Shown here piece by piece: positions 51,751 through 62,285 of a stretch of 64,000 bases of DNA. The position numbers were made by a program, and so were the translations under genes. Source of the DNA: Diphasiastrum complanatum (lineage: Eukaryota > Streptophyta > Lycopodiopsida > Lycopodiales > Lycopodiaceae); assembly GCA_029204225.1 (NCBI GenBank), contig CM055104.1, forward strand, positions 52,320,294-52,384,293, written 5' to 3'. Under the pieces are notes generated by a model. It saw only the letters and a program-made list of their open reading frames with translations, did not search any database and was not told the DNA's origin. How positions within the stretch are numbered: the first letter of the stretch is position 1; each line of letters starts with the position of its first letter.

Positions 51751-52133
51751 GTATCAATTGAATATATCAGATACTCAAATTGGCCACATAGCTAAAGCCA
51801 CAACTTCAAAATAAGTTTGGGACATCCTGAGCTCACTATATGATGTGAGATACGTAACTACTAAGTTACATCCTCGAAGAAAATTCTTCACACTCAAGAT
51901 GTCAAATAATGATTGTCTTCAGAATCATATTAACCAGTTTAAGAATCTCTTGCAACAGATGGCCACTGTCAGATCAGTCATAGACGATCAAGACACAATT
52001 ATGACATTGCTTTCAAGCCTACCCTCTACATATGAGAACTGGGTGATGATCATCATGACACACTCAGATTTAACTCTTACTAGAGTTATCACTATGTTGC
52101 TGCAAGAAGATAATCGAAAAAGTCAAGCTGATA
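51750..52133 (+). mobile_element. Copia fragment E: gag core, placed after the protease of fragment D
   Basis: Reads SDTQIGHIAKATTSK, one stop, VWDILSSLYDVRYVTTKLHP, then RRKFFTLKMSN and MTLLSSLPSTYENWVMIIMT, a Copia gag core. In an intact element gag comes before protease, so this piece comes from a rearrangement or a second element. It ends abruptly near 52133, where an antisense frame begins. Confidence 0.8.
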
Positions 52134-53203
52134 AGAGTGTTTTCGGACCCCAGATCAGAGATTCTCTGTTCCATTTCCTTCTTTTTATCCAGTATCGACT
52201 GGATCACTTGCGCAAGGCTTGAAACCAAACCTAGAGCATCCCCAGAATCGATGGTTGTGGAGGCGACAGTAGCAGGAAGACCTGATGGAGCTGTCCTTGC
52301 TTGGCGTGGAATAGGTGCCACTACGTCTTCTTCTTCAGAATGGTCTTCCTCTTCAAACCCTTCAGGCACTATGGCATCAAACTATTTTGGTGATTTTACA
52401 GCTTTGGCGACCCGAAGTGCGGCTAAACTATCTTCCGTATGAGGTTGCTGGCTGACATCTTCAACACCAATAGTAGATTCATGGATATGTCCGAATCCTC
52501 TTCCAGGGGATTGGAGTTCAAAGGGTGCAGGGCTCTAGGGCATTTCAAAAATTTTGGTGGCCCCAAAGGGATCGGAATCATCGAACATATTCATGAAGAA
52601 CTGTGTGTTTGGTGAGGTGGCTTCGATGTGTTGGAGTGAGGCGGCCTGGGCAGCTGTGATGGGAATGGTAGGCCCAATGGTCACAGACTGTCCTTGAATG
52701 GAAGCAGAGGCGAGGGAAGCATCAGAGGCTGGAGGAATGGGAAGTTCAATGCGAACAGCAGCAGGGGGTCGAAGCGCAGCTGATGAGGTATGCCTAGTGC
52801 GACGTCATGACGCGGAAGGCGAGTCAGGAATAACAATCTTGCTACGTGGACGATGACAACTATGAGAACTCGAGGCCTGGTGAGATGACTCGGTCGGTGC
52901 TTCTTTGTAGACTGAAAGCACAGAATCCGGGTGGAAGCCATGGATTCTGTTTTCCAAGTGAGAAACGGCTAAAAGAGACAATAAAGAGCCAACAGAGAAC
53001 TGCTGCTTAGTATTGGCCTTAATAGCTCATTTGAGCTCACCAAAAACAATCTTGAACCAATTATACGGTTCAAGAGAGGCTTTGGCTAACTTGGTGTGGG
53101 ACTCCACTATCCTGTGGAGGATTTGTGATGTGATGCGGTCTTTCCTGAGGTTGCCAACCATCAGGAAGTTGTTCAGTGACTGGGCAGCAGCATGGATTGA
53201 AGG
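52133..53203 (-). pseudogene. Decayed antisense ORF of about 355 codons, family unknown
   Basis: One continuous - strand frame from 53203 to about 52133, broken only by four stops (near 53036 and 52805 TGA; near 52537 and 52380 TAG). The N-terminal part is helical (NNFLMVGNLRKDRITSQILH, EPYNWFKIVFGELK). The middle is Ser/Pro/Ala-rich (SKIVIPDSPSAS, ELPIPPASDASLASASIQGQ), followed by acidic EGFEEEDHSEEEDVV and a terminal coiled-coil-like SLAQVIQSILDKKKEMEQRI. There is no ATG at the 5' end, so it is a C-terminal fragment. The layout resembles accessory ORFs carried by some plant Ty3/gypsy elements, but I cannot name a family. It ends next to gypsy pol sequence on the + strand. Confidence 0.5.
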
Positions 53204-53214
53204 TTAGATACACT

Positions 53215-54557
53215 AGATGATGTGGTTATCATGTTACCTAAAGCACATCGTGAACCTGAAGAACATATGCCGAAATCTAAAGAGGTTTAATTGTTGAGTA
53301 CCTGATGCTAGGACAACCAAATGACTCCCTGACAAAAGTACAGAAGAGACAATTGATTCATAAGGCTCAACCTTATCAATTAATTGTAGGACAATTGTAT
53401 CATCATGGATCAGATAATATTTTATGAAGGTGTGTTTTACTGCATGAAGTACCAGATTTAATCATGTTTTCACATGATGGAATGGGTGGAGGACACTTCT
53501 CTACAGATATTACTGTTCGCAAACTTTTACAATCAGGTTGTTGGTGGTCTACGCTTCACAAGGACACAGACAATCTTATTTAGACATGTGATGTTTGCCA
53601 GCGAGCATGACGACCTACTCTATAGAACTGTGAACTCTTACATCCGGATTTATCGCAAGGACCGTTTGAAAAATGGGGACTGGATTATATTGGACCTATT
53701 CACCCTGTCGCGCAAGGATCTCAGGCCCGATACATTATCGTCGCAACTGATTATATGACCAAGTGGGTTGAAGCCAAAGCTGTCAAAGTTGTTGATGCAA
53801 ACTTTTGACAAGGTGCCATTGCTGGGACGAATAGGCTAGACAGGCACAACAGTGGCTCCAGCGCTCGAATATTATAATCAGATTTGGATCTCCGATCGAG
53901 ATTGTCAGTGACCGGGGTACACACTTTGTCAATCAAACAATATAGTATTTACTGAAAGGTTTTTTTGTTATACACAGATTTAGTACTCCCTACTATCCCA
54001 GAGGGAATGGCCAAGCTGAATCTTCCAATAAAATTCTCTGCACCATTATGACAAAGACAGTTGAATCCAGTCCGTTTGATTGGGAACATAAACTATATGC
54101 AGCATTATGGGCATTCAGAATCGCTTACAAAAATAGTACAAATCAAACACCTTTTCAACTAGTTTATGGTCAAGATGTTGTCATGCCGATTGAATTTTTA
54201 ATCCCATCCTTACGCATAGCAGCAACGAAATGATTAAATGATGATAAGTCTTTACAACTCCGTCATGAAATGTTGCACAAATTATGTGAAACCCGATTGA
54301 TGGCAGTTCATGCCTTAGAAGCAAAGAAAGCATGTCCCAAGGCATGGCACGATCGTCGATTACACAAAAAAGACCTGAAACCAGGAGATCTGGCATTGAT
54401 GTACAAAACCAAGTTGATCAAGGAAAAGTTGAAGTTTACCGGTGAAGGCTCGTATAAAGTGAAGGAAATCTTGAACTATGGTGCAATAATTCTCGAGCAC
54501 TTGGATGGAAAACGATTTGATACTCCGGTGAATGGCAGCCGATTATGCAAGTTTTGA
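53215..54557 (+). mobile_element. Ty3/gypsy integrase with end of RNase H region, decayed
   Basis: From about 53297 the frame reads the pre-integrase region (TKVQKRQLIHKAQPYQLIVG), then the zinc-binding HHCC part (HDGMGGGHF ... CDVCQRA, about 53470-53610). The catalytic core follows with LDYIGPIHPV (about 53680), YIIVATDYMTKWVEA, SDRGTHFVNQT (about 53905), FSTPYYPRGNGQAES (about 53980), and then the conserved NQTPFQLVYGQDVVMPIE (about 54140). The C-terminal part, LKPGDLALMYKTKL to about 54557, contains the GPY/F-region layout. Frameshifts and C-to-T-type stops (TAG, TGA) interrupt it. RT and most of RNase H are missing, replaced on the left by the antisense ORF. Confidence 0.88.
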
Positions 54558-55426
54558 CAGCCTGCTCCACCAGTTCAACAAGTCTGATCTCAATATTTTT
54601 TTAAAAAAGATATTTTTTTTAATTTTTTTTTCAGTACTTAATTTGTTGAGATTTTTGGAAAAAGACAGTCAAAAGACAAAAGAAAAAAAAAGTACAGTAA
54701 AGCAAGAAATAAGAAAAGACTGATGAGCAAAAGTCAAAAAGTCATCAACATAGACAAAAGGAAGCACATTAATTTTTTGATGGAAAACGACTTAGAAAAT
54801 CACTGTTTTGGTCAGATTTGGCCTATACAGTACCAGAAACCCTCACTGAGCTCTCAGACTGTACATCCACTCTAGATTTATCTAATTTAAGGTGGACGAA
54901 GGTTTCTGTCAAGAGAAAACCCAGTTTTTGAGTTAGGCGAAGTATCACTGATATGCCATTTTGGAAACCTTCGCCGAGCATCTTAACCTCATTATGAACC
55001 TTCGTCGACCTGCTAGATGATCTTAAAATGTTAAAATTAGGTTGACCATAGGTTCAGATTGTGAGAAAATGCATATACGACAGTACCTGGTCAAAGGACC
55101 CTCTTGGGTGAAGGTTCATCCTTTGCCGGACCTGGAAAACATTCGCTTGATAGGTTCAAATCCCTAGAAACCTTCGCCGAGATTTTTATAGCTTATTTTC
55201 ACAGTATTGTACATGCTTGCAAATTTTTGTTCCAAACTGATCAGCCAAACTAGTATTCAGTGTAATGGACCCACCAAATTCACCTATAAGTTGACTGAAT
55301 TCGATTCATTCCTCACTTGTGCTAGCGAAGCTCTTGCGAATTTTTCTTGTGACCAAAGTCTTCCAAAATTCCTACATTGCTTTTTGATACACTTTTACGA
55401 GTTTTATTTTTCCTTTCTGATCATCA
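54558..55426. other. 3' part of a gypsy element; non-coding, repeated CCTTCG words
   Basis: After the integrase there is a T-run, an A-rich segment and then repeated words such as AAACCTTCGCCGAG (near 54967 and 55165), GAACCTTCGTCGACC and their inverses (GACGAAGGTTTC, GGTGAAGGTTC). This resembles LTR or 3' UTR sequence. LTR borders were not found. Confidence 0.4.
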
Positions 55427-55761
55427 TGTCTTCTACCGATACTTCCCAGCCTTCGCAATATACTATCCATTGTGATGTCCCATCTGCAACGGACATCATG
55501 ATTCTTCCTAGCACAAGCATGGTCACTCAGTGGATGACCCTTGCGGAGCCGCTGCTCACTACAATGGGTATTCATGAGAGAGCTTTTTCAGGTCGCATCA
55601 ATATGGATTTCATCACTCTTGCCTTCAGTACATGGAAGGAAGAGAAATCCAGATTTTATATCACTTTTCAGGGAGCCACACATAAGGTGTGCGTCACTGA
55701 GGCCGCCCTTGCAGCTATAGGTATAGCATCTGGCCAAACAGACCATCAAGCCATATATTGA
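55427..55761 (+). CDS. Hypothetical ORF of 111 codons downstream of the gypsy integrase
   Basis: ATG at 55427 gives MSSTDTSQPSQYTIHCDVPS and an open frame to TGA at 55759-55761; the frame is open upstream back to 55207. Central residues are WMTLAEPLLTTMGIHERAF and FITLAFSTWKEEKSRFYITF, ending VTEAALAAIGIASG. The arrangement recalls the N-terminal part of plant-mobile-domain or 'putative plant transposon protein' ORFs, which often ride in gypsy elements, but similarity is too weak to assert. It could equally be the amino half of the same type of protein as the antisense frame at 52133-53203. Confidence 0.4.
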
Positions 55762-55794
55762 CCTCACTAATGATCTACACTGGACCAATGATGG

Positions 55795-56010
55795 CTACCT
55801 TCTGGAAGCCATCACTTTAAAATGTTCAGGCATATCATGTTGGACTACATCTGTTTGTTCTTTTTCGAAAGGACTTGTCTTGGATCTTCGCTTAGCCTTC
55901 TTAGCAGGAATTGATCGTGGAGGTGATGACTTTCGAGATGATAAATCTTTCTTCACAGGTGAAGACTTCCTAGACGATGATGTTTTACTAGAAATCTGAC
56001 TAGAAGTCAA
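55795..56010 (-). CDS. Short Ser/Lys/Arg-rich ORF (doubtful)
   Basis: 71 codons from ATG at 56010, with repeated SSRKSSP units (SSSRKSSPVKKDLSSRKSSP) followed by AKKAKRRSKTSPFEKEQTD. The basic low-complexity character could be a fragment of a nuclear or retroelement protein, or chance. No family recognised. Confidence 0.25.
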   Translation of the reverse strand: MTSSQISSKTSSSRKSSPVKKDLSSRKSSPPRSIPAKKAKRRSKTSPFEKEQTDVVQHDMPEHFKVMASRR

Positions 56011-56469
56011 AATTTGCCTACTTCAGCTTATTCCACATGTGTGAGCTGTCCTCTACACATGGGATATGACCCCTAACCAAAGGATGTGGCTCATGCAATC
56101 AATAGATTGATGGCATGTGTCATATATCTAGAAAACTAGTTTTTGGCCATTTTAGCCACTAGAACTTGAATTAAATCATATGTACAACATATGTGATTAT
56201 GGTACATGACAAGTACACTAATTTCACATTTGGGAACAGGCTCCACACATGTGTGTTTATCTATATACAAGATTTTTGACCTCTACCAAGCTTATTTTTG
56301 CATTTTTCACATCGTCAACACCTTCCTCCTCATCTCCCGTTTCAATCCGGGATAGCTAGTCTGCTATCATGTGCACCTTGTCTTGTCAGATCAGAATATT
56401 AAATTCAAACTCTTGGAATAGTATCATCCATCGCACAATCCTGCCCGCAGTCATAGCTTTATGCATAAG

Positions 56470-56905
56470 AGTTATGGACTCGGATCATTACATTCGCCGC
56501 GTCCATTTACATTTACTTTACTTTATGCATAAGCAGGCCTTAAGCCCTTTTTTATTCATTAGTGACACTTAGACTATATGGTTGGTCTTATTATTCATTA
56601 TTAGGCCATTTGGACATATTATTGGAGAGTGGGGGCCTTCTTGGAGGGCGCACTATTTTCCATCCCAGTTGGGCCCTAGCCACCGAAAGCTTCCTTTTAG
56701 GGCTTTCTCTTGGCTATAAGTAGGGAAATTGTGTCATTTGTTATTCAGCTGATGATATTGATCTCTCTCGTTAGCCTCCTTAATCTCTCTATTTCCTGCT
56801 TTCTAGGGTTAAGTCTTACTTATGTGCTGCTTTCATAGCTTAAGTCTTGCTTATGTGATGCTTTCATAGCTTAGCTCTAGATCAGTTGTGGCTCTATTCG
56901 TAACT
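56470..56905 (+). repeat. 5' LTR of a Ty3/gypsy gag-protease element
   Basis: The segment starting GTTATGGACTCGG and running past GACACTTAGACTATATGG is repeated at 61682-61865. The right border is set by the PBS at 56906. The length of about 436 bp is approximate, and the terminal dinucleotides are decayed, so the exact left end is uncertain by a few bases. Confidence 0.8.
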
Positions 56906-56917
56906 TGGTATCAGAGC
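56906..56917 (+). promoter_or_regulatory. Primer-binding site of the gypsy element
   Basis: TGGTATCAGAGC, complementary to initiator-Met tRNA, directly after the 5' LTR. Confidence 0.85.
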
Positions 56918-57597
56918 ACTTCCCTGATTGCTGAATTTCAAATTTGATTTTTTGCTAGGGTGCCCATTTTCCTTGTTGATTTTTCTCTCTTTGCTGAGGG
57001 CTTTCATCTCTTTGCTTCAGCAACATTCAGCACAGTTTGGAGGAGGACCAGCTCCCATCAGAGCATTTTCCTTGGCGGAGCTTTAGCAGATAGCTAGCGG
57101 AAGTACTTTCGCTAAATTTGATGGCCGAATTTTTTTTTTTTTCGGCAGATTATTTCTGGCACCCAAGTTCCAACCCTCCATCACCCATTTCCAACTTGTT
57201 TGCAGGTCTCCAGCACCCAATTCCCTCATCTCTTTCGTTTGTTCCTCCCATTTTCAGCCCTCTCTTCACTTTTGTTTGTAGGCTGTCCAGCCGCTTAATG
57301 CACGTAACTTTTGTCCATTTTTGTCTCTGTTTGCAGCCATTTTTCACACCTTGTTTGCAGGCTGTCCATCGCCCATCCTCAACAAATTTCACGAAATTTT
57401 GTCTCTGTTTGATATTCCAATTTGTCACTTGCCTCCTGGTTGTCCAACGCATTTTTACAGCCTTCATTTTCACTTTTTTTTCATTTGCTGATTGTTGTCC
57501 TTTCTTAGTTGTGATAATAGTGGTTTTAATAGACTAATTTGGGGTGACAACAAGAGTCCGCTCTCTCAAGTTTTCATCTATTCCTTCCACTATCATT

Positions 57598-59589
57598 ATG
57601 GCACATTCACCTACCCCGAGTGAAACTGTTCAGGAAAACTTATCCGATCAGTTTCGACGCATGGATGAAACCCTTTATGGCCTCATTCTTCGCTTCGATA
57701 CAGTTATGACCGGCTTTCCTACTATGCAGTCACATATTGATTCTTTACAGCCTCATGGTCCTGGAAAAGCTCCTGTCTTTCCTTCATTTGGAACTCCCCC
57801 TCCATTTGGATTTCCATCTTCTTCTAGTTGGCCTGGTGGTGGACCGTTCATTCCACCTAACCCACCTCCTGGTTTCTTTCCACATCCCCCAGTTCTTGAG
57901 CCACACTTTGCTCAAGACTTTCGTGATAGGGTACAACTTGCTACCTATTCCGGTTTCTCTGACAGGAACTTATTAGAGAATTGGTTTGCTAACCTTGACA
58001 CATATTTTCAAATCTACCCTAAGACTGATCCTCAGATGATCTAGTTGGCTGCTTTACACTTAGATGGATGCGCCGCCATGTGGTGGCAAGTTTATCGAGC
58101 TGATCCTGATCGGGAAGGGCTCCATATATGGCATACCTTTTGTCGTAACCTCCGTCATGCTATGATTGATCCTCAGTGGCTCGATCACCAACATGATACA
58201 TTCCGTAGTCTCACTTAGACCAGTGACTTTGATTTTTATACAGATCAGTTTATGGAGCTTTCTTATCTTTTCACAGATCTACCGCCTATTGAGCTTATTT
58301 CTTGTTACATTGCTGGGCTTCACGGTGTCTTACGTTATGATGTTTCTTCCTTCCATCCTCCCACACTTGTTGAGGCAATGTCTCTTGCCAGTACTTTACA
58401 GCACAAGTACTCTAACGCCCTTCCTTCCTGCTTCTCCCGACCCCATCCTTCTGCTTCATCTTTTTCCGCTATGTCCACCCCTACACCTGCCCCTTCAGTT
58501 CTAGTTCCTTGCATTGTAGACCCTCGACCTACTTTCGTCAGACGTTACACGTCTGCAGAGTTCGACGACCTTCAGGATTCTATATCACATAGTTCGAGTG
58601 AGTTGCTTGATTTACTTGAGATAGTTATTGATCTAAATGAGCTCATCATTGTATTACATAGTGAGTCAGAGTCACATATACAGGTTCCTACTGATGCTGA
58701 TTCACATATACAGGTTGCGGCTGATATGGTCCTTGATATAGACATAGCATGCTATGATCCTATTGATGATGTTGTTCAATGCTTTGATATTGTTGTTGAG
58801 TACTTTGATGCTACTCGTATTCCTGAGCACCATGCTATAGATGTTGTCGCCTATGCTCCTTATTTCAATATTATTCATGGGTCTATGGTTTCAGATGCTT
58901 TGGCTACTCCAGTAGATCTCCATATGGCATACAACTATACATTTCATGATGGTCCTATTGTATACTCACTAGCTGATTTTGTTGATACTCATCTAGATGA
59001 TATGAGGTTCTTCTAGATGCATATTTAGGCCAGAACTTATGAGTTGATGCTTATGTTATTATGTCTACGTATGTTGTTCCATTTGTGGATCATATTATTC
59101 TAGATGCGGGAGTATATTGCTTTAGTGGATACAAGCAGTACACATTCATTTATTAGTAGTTACATTTCCACCAAGATTTGTGCTACACTTGTCCCTGTTT
59201 CCCAGCCTCTCAGTGTTGAGGTTGCTAGTTCCCATTCTTTTCCCAGTTCTCAGATGATTCATGGCTTGGATTATCGCATTGGTGATTTTTTTGGTCAGGC
59301 AGATTTCTACATCATTTCTTTGAAGCACTATGACATTATTTTTGGTGCAGCCTAGTTCTCTTCACTTGGTACTATTGTTGTGGATCTCTCTCAACAGACA
59401 CTTTCCTTTACTCATGCTAGTCATTATCATTCACTTGCTGGTATTGATTCCTAGGGTGACTATCAGTTGGTTACCGGGGAGCAGTTTATGCGTAGTCTGC
59501 CAAAGGCTCAGGATGCAACTCTTCTTTCCATTCAGAGTACATCACTTGCTGCTTCACTCACCATTCATGGGTCCTCTTCCTCAGGTTGA
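57598..59589 (+). pseudogene. Ty3/gypsy gag-protease in one frame, interrupted only by TAG codons
   Basis: ATG at 57598. A polar start and a Pro/Gly-rich stretch (GGPFIPPNPPPGFFPHP) are followed by the gypsy gag (retrotrans_gag) domain: LATYSGFSDRNLLENWFANL, AALHLDGCAAMWWQVY, FYTDQFMELSYLFTDLPPIE. It continues with FSRPHPSASSF and a long acidic spacer with a repeated SHIQV. No zinc knuckle is seen. A retropepsin-like block LVDTSSTHSFIS lies at about 59122-59157, with YDIIFG further on. The frame never shifts from 57598 to 59589 (more than 620 codons after subtracting stops). All seven in-frame stops before the TGA at 59587 are TAG: 58042, 58216, 59014, 59026, 59101, 59353 and 59452. At least two sit where Gln (CAG) is expected. 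Confidence 0.82.
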
Positions 59590-61640
59590 TGCTCCTTCAG
59601 ATTTACAAGTTGTTGCTATGTGCCTTGTGCCTATATGCCTTGATTCATAGATATTGTATTCAGTGGTCATTCCTGGTTTCCTTGATATTCAGGCCGTATA
59701 CCTTGGTGGTATTTCTACTATTGCTTTTGCGCATACCTCAGATAGCCCTCATGGTTCGATGGTTGGTGCAATATCTTCTCCATTGGTCTACATATCTCCA
59801 TCTCTTGAGTCCGTTATGGCTGATGTTCCTGCTGATTTCTATGGGGTTCTTCATGGGTCCACGTTTGATGGTTCCCTCGCTATTGGTGATCAGGTTGTAT
59901 CTTCTTTCGCTTTACTCCATGAATCTCTACTTGAGGTTTGTGAACCGCCTCATGATATTTCTACAATTCCTTACATGATTCATGCGCCTTTGGCCCTTAC
60001 CATTACACATTTGGATATTTGCGAGATGGTCACTATTACTTATCTAGGGTATTTATATGCTAGGTTCTTTCTAAATGAGTATACGGGCATCCTTCGGTCT
60101 CCTTGTATTTCTACATATAGGTTTGCTGCAGTCCATGCCGATGCTATGGATATATGGCATTCATGGTTATTACGTATAGCTTGGTTTCCATTTGGACCTG
60201 TTGATTGGTGCTGGTTTTTCCATACTACTGATCGCCTATGGTGCGGATATCTCTATGATTATGCATGTGGCTCTCTATCTGTTCCTTTGATTGTTGCTCA
60301 TTGTTAGGCTTGGCATATCCTGATGGCTTGGGTTATTGCCTCCGTTCCAGCTTCTGTTTGTCCAGGTGATCTTCAGATTTTCCGTCATTTCAAGCTGTTC
60401 CATATCGCTTGGTCTCCGATGCTGAGTTGCCACTTTGTTCTGATTTTCCGAGACCATCAGAGTACCTTGAGAGAGTTCCTTCTCCTCTCTTGGATAGTTT
60501 TTGGGGATGTTGCCGCCATATACTTCAGTATTGCCCATCTCACTTGTGCGTCTGGTGTGTACTTTGGGATTACACTTGTGGCCAGTTCCGATGGGTCATC
60601 CGATTCTCCATCCATTTTTGGTGTATCCTATGATGGATTGGTATGTCCATATGAGGTCTTTTTGGATGCGTTTTTCGGCTACAGTTTTTCAGTTGAGGCC
60701 TCTACTATTTCTAGATTTGTTGATATTATTTTTATGCATCATGTCTTTTTAGATGATTCATTGATTTCTTGTCTTTTGGAGCTTTTGGCATGCTGCTCTT
60801 CTCGTGATAGGGGCTTTGAAGGTATCGTGTGCCATTGCTACTTCTCATTCATGGTCCTTATGGATACCTTGGGCTTTTGACCATGCTAGTGCACATTTCT
60901 CCATTTTAGCTATCCTTTGTCAGGATGATCTCTTTATAATCCATGTTTCCTGGCATATCACTTCCTTTTCCATGCTACTACAGCGTGCTTGTCATCATGC
61001 TTATGTTCCTACTCCTTGGTGCTGGTCTTCCGATGCTGCTATCTTTTCTTGGGGCACCTATATCACTGAGTTTGCACATATGGTTGATGGTTACGAGTAT
61101 GATGCGGCTATTCACGATGAGTGTCCATCTCTTTTCCAGTTTTTTTATTGGCTTCCCGTCGTTGATGAAGTTCTACCTTCTCGTACTTTTTGGATACCTT
61201 GGTATGATGTCCCGATCTTTTGGGCTGATCCTCTACTATCTTGGGCATTACAGATACCTTGGCAATCCTGGTTGTTGCTTGATCTTCTTCTGGTTCCTTG
61301 GCATTCATGGTTGTTCCATATTGCTTGGTTTTAGATGACGTGACCGAGATGTTCCCTTCGTCGCCATGATGTTGATCCTGAGCTGTTCCCTTTCTTACCA
61401 GCTGCCATTCACCAGGTTCGCCTTCACCATAGTTGATGTTGCTGGCAGATTCAGTTTTTGGTCCAGTTTGATGGTCGTCTTGTTGAGGAGGCCACATGGG
61501 AGCCTGGGAGCCTATTGATGTCTTTTATCATACACCATCACTTGCGGATCAGGATCGTGCTCCTCCTGCACTTGTTGATTCCTCTACATCAGATGTTGCT
61601 CTAGCTGTTGATGCACCAGGGCTTGCTGCTGTTTGATCTC
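59590..61640 (+). mobile_element. Non-pol internal region of the gypsy element, T-rich, RT/RNase H/integrase not found
   Basis: This is where RT, RNase H and integrase should be, but no YXDD, HHCC or D,D,E motif is visible in any frame. The + strand is poor in A, which keeps stop codons rare and creates long sense ORFs (59654-60307, 60323-60880, 60804-61334) with odd Trp-rich translations. Words such as TGGCATTCATGGTT and ATTGCTTGG or ATAGCTTGG recur near 60155, 60850 and 61305, suggesting an internally repeated origin. I treat the ORFs as by-products of composition. Confidence 0.6.
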
Positions 61641-61681
61641 GTTTCTTTTCGGCAGTTGGGTCTTTTTTTTGTGTCGGGGAG

Positions 61682-61865
61682 AGTTATGGACTCGGCTCAT
61701 TACAGTCGCCGCATCCATTTACATTTACTTTACTTTATGCATAAGCAGGCCTTGGGCCCTTTTTTATTCATTAGTGACACTTAGACTATATGGTTGGCCT
61801 TTGGCCTTATTATTCATTATTAGGCCATTTGGACATATTACTGGAGAGTATGGGCTTCTTGGAGG
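61682..61865 (+). repeat. 3' LTR of the gypsy element, truncated
   Basis: Matches 56470-56648 closely, with a few substitutions and a short insertion (GGCCTTTGGCC versus GGTC). It stops at CTTGGAGG, where the next LTR element begins. It is preceded by a purine stretch GGGGAGA that may be the PPT. Confidence 0.85.
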
Positions 61866-62270
61866 TGTTGGTCATGCCGAGATTTAATCCCATGTCAAGG
61901 CCAATTTGTGAGTAATGACCTTGAGAGTACCAAACACCCTTTATTGAGACATATGGAGTAGTGCATGTATGTGTAATTGATACATGCATGACGACTGGCA
62001 AGGGAGCAATGACCTATTTATAGTTGGGTTGCATGGGGATTGCATAAGTTCATGCATAGGATTCTACTCTCTATATAATGGGGTAGAGATTTTCCCCGAC
62101 AACTTTGGTTCATGTTACCAATTGCTCTCTTCTCCTCAAGCATTCACATGGCATGGATCGAGGGCTAGATCCAGGATTGATCTAGGATTGGTTGGGAGGT
62201 TTTGCTCTTATATGTCGACTGTTGTATTCTCCTATCCTCATCTTAGGTGTATTCCCTAGTGGTCTTTACA
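61866..62270 (+). repeat. LTR of a further retrotransposon, inserted into the gypsy 3' LTR
   Basis: 405 bp starting TGTTGGTCATGCCGAG and ending GGTCTTTACA, followed at once by a PBS. TG...CA ends plus PBS identify it as a 5' LTR. The host LTR sequence breaks off exactly at its first base. Its partner LTR would lie beyond the window. Confidence 0.8.
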
Positions 62271-62271
62271 T

Positions 62272-62285
62272 TGGTATCAGAGCCC
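62272..62285 (+). promoter_or_regulatory. Primer-binding site of the nested element
   Basis: TGGTATCAGAGCCC, one base after the LTR end; initiator-Met type. Confidence 0.85.

Noticed and set aside
61108..61497. Antisense 129-codon ORF rich in Lys, Glu, Gln and Thr (and a similar one at 60275-60538)
   Set aside because: Expected when the sense strand is T-rich; no domain, and the sense strand is open too. I could not support an antisense gene here.
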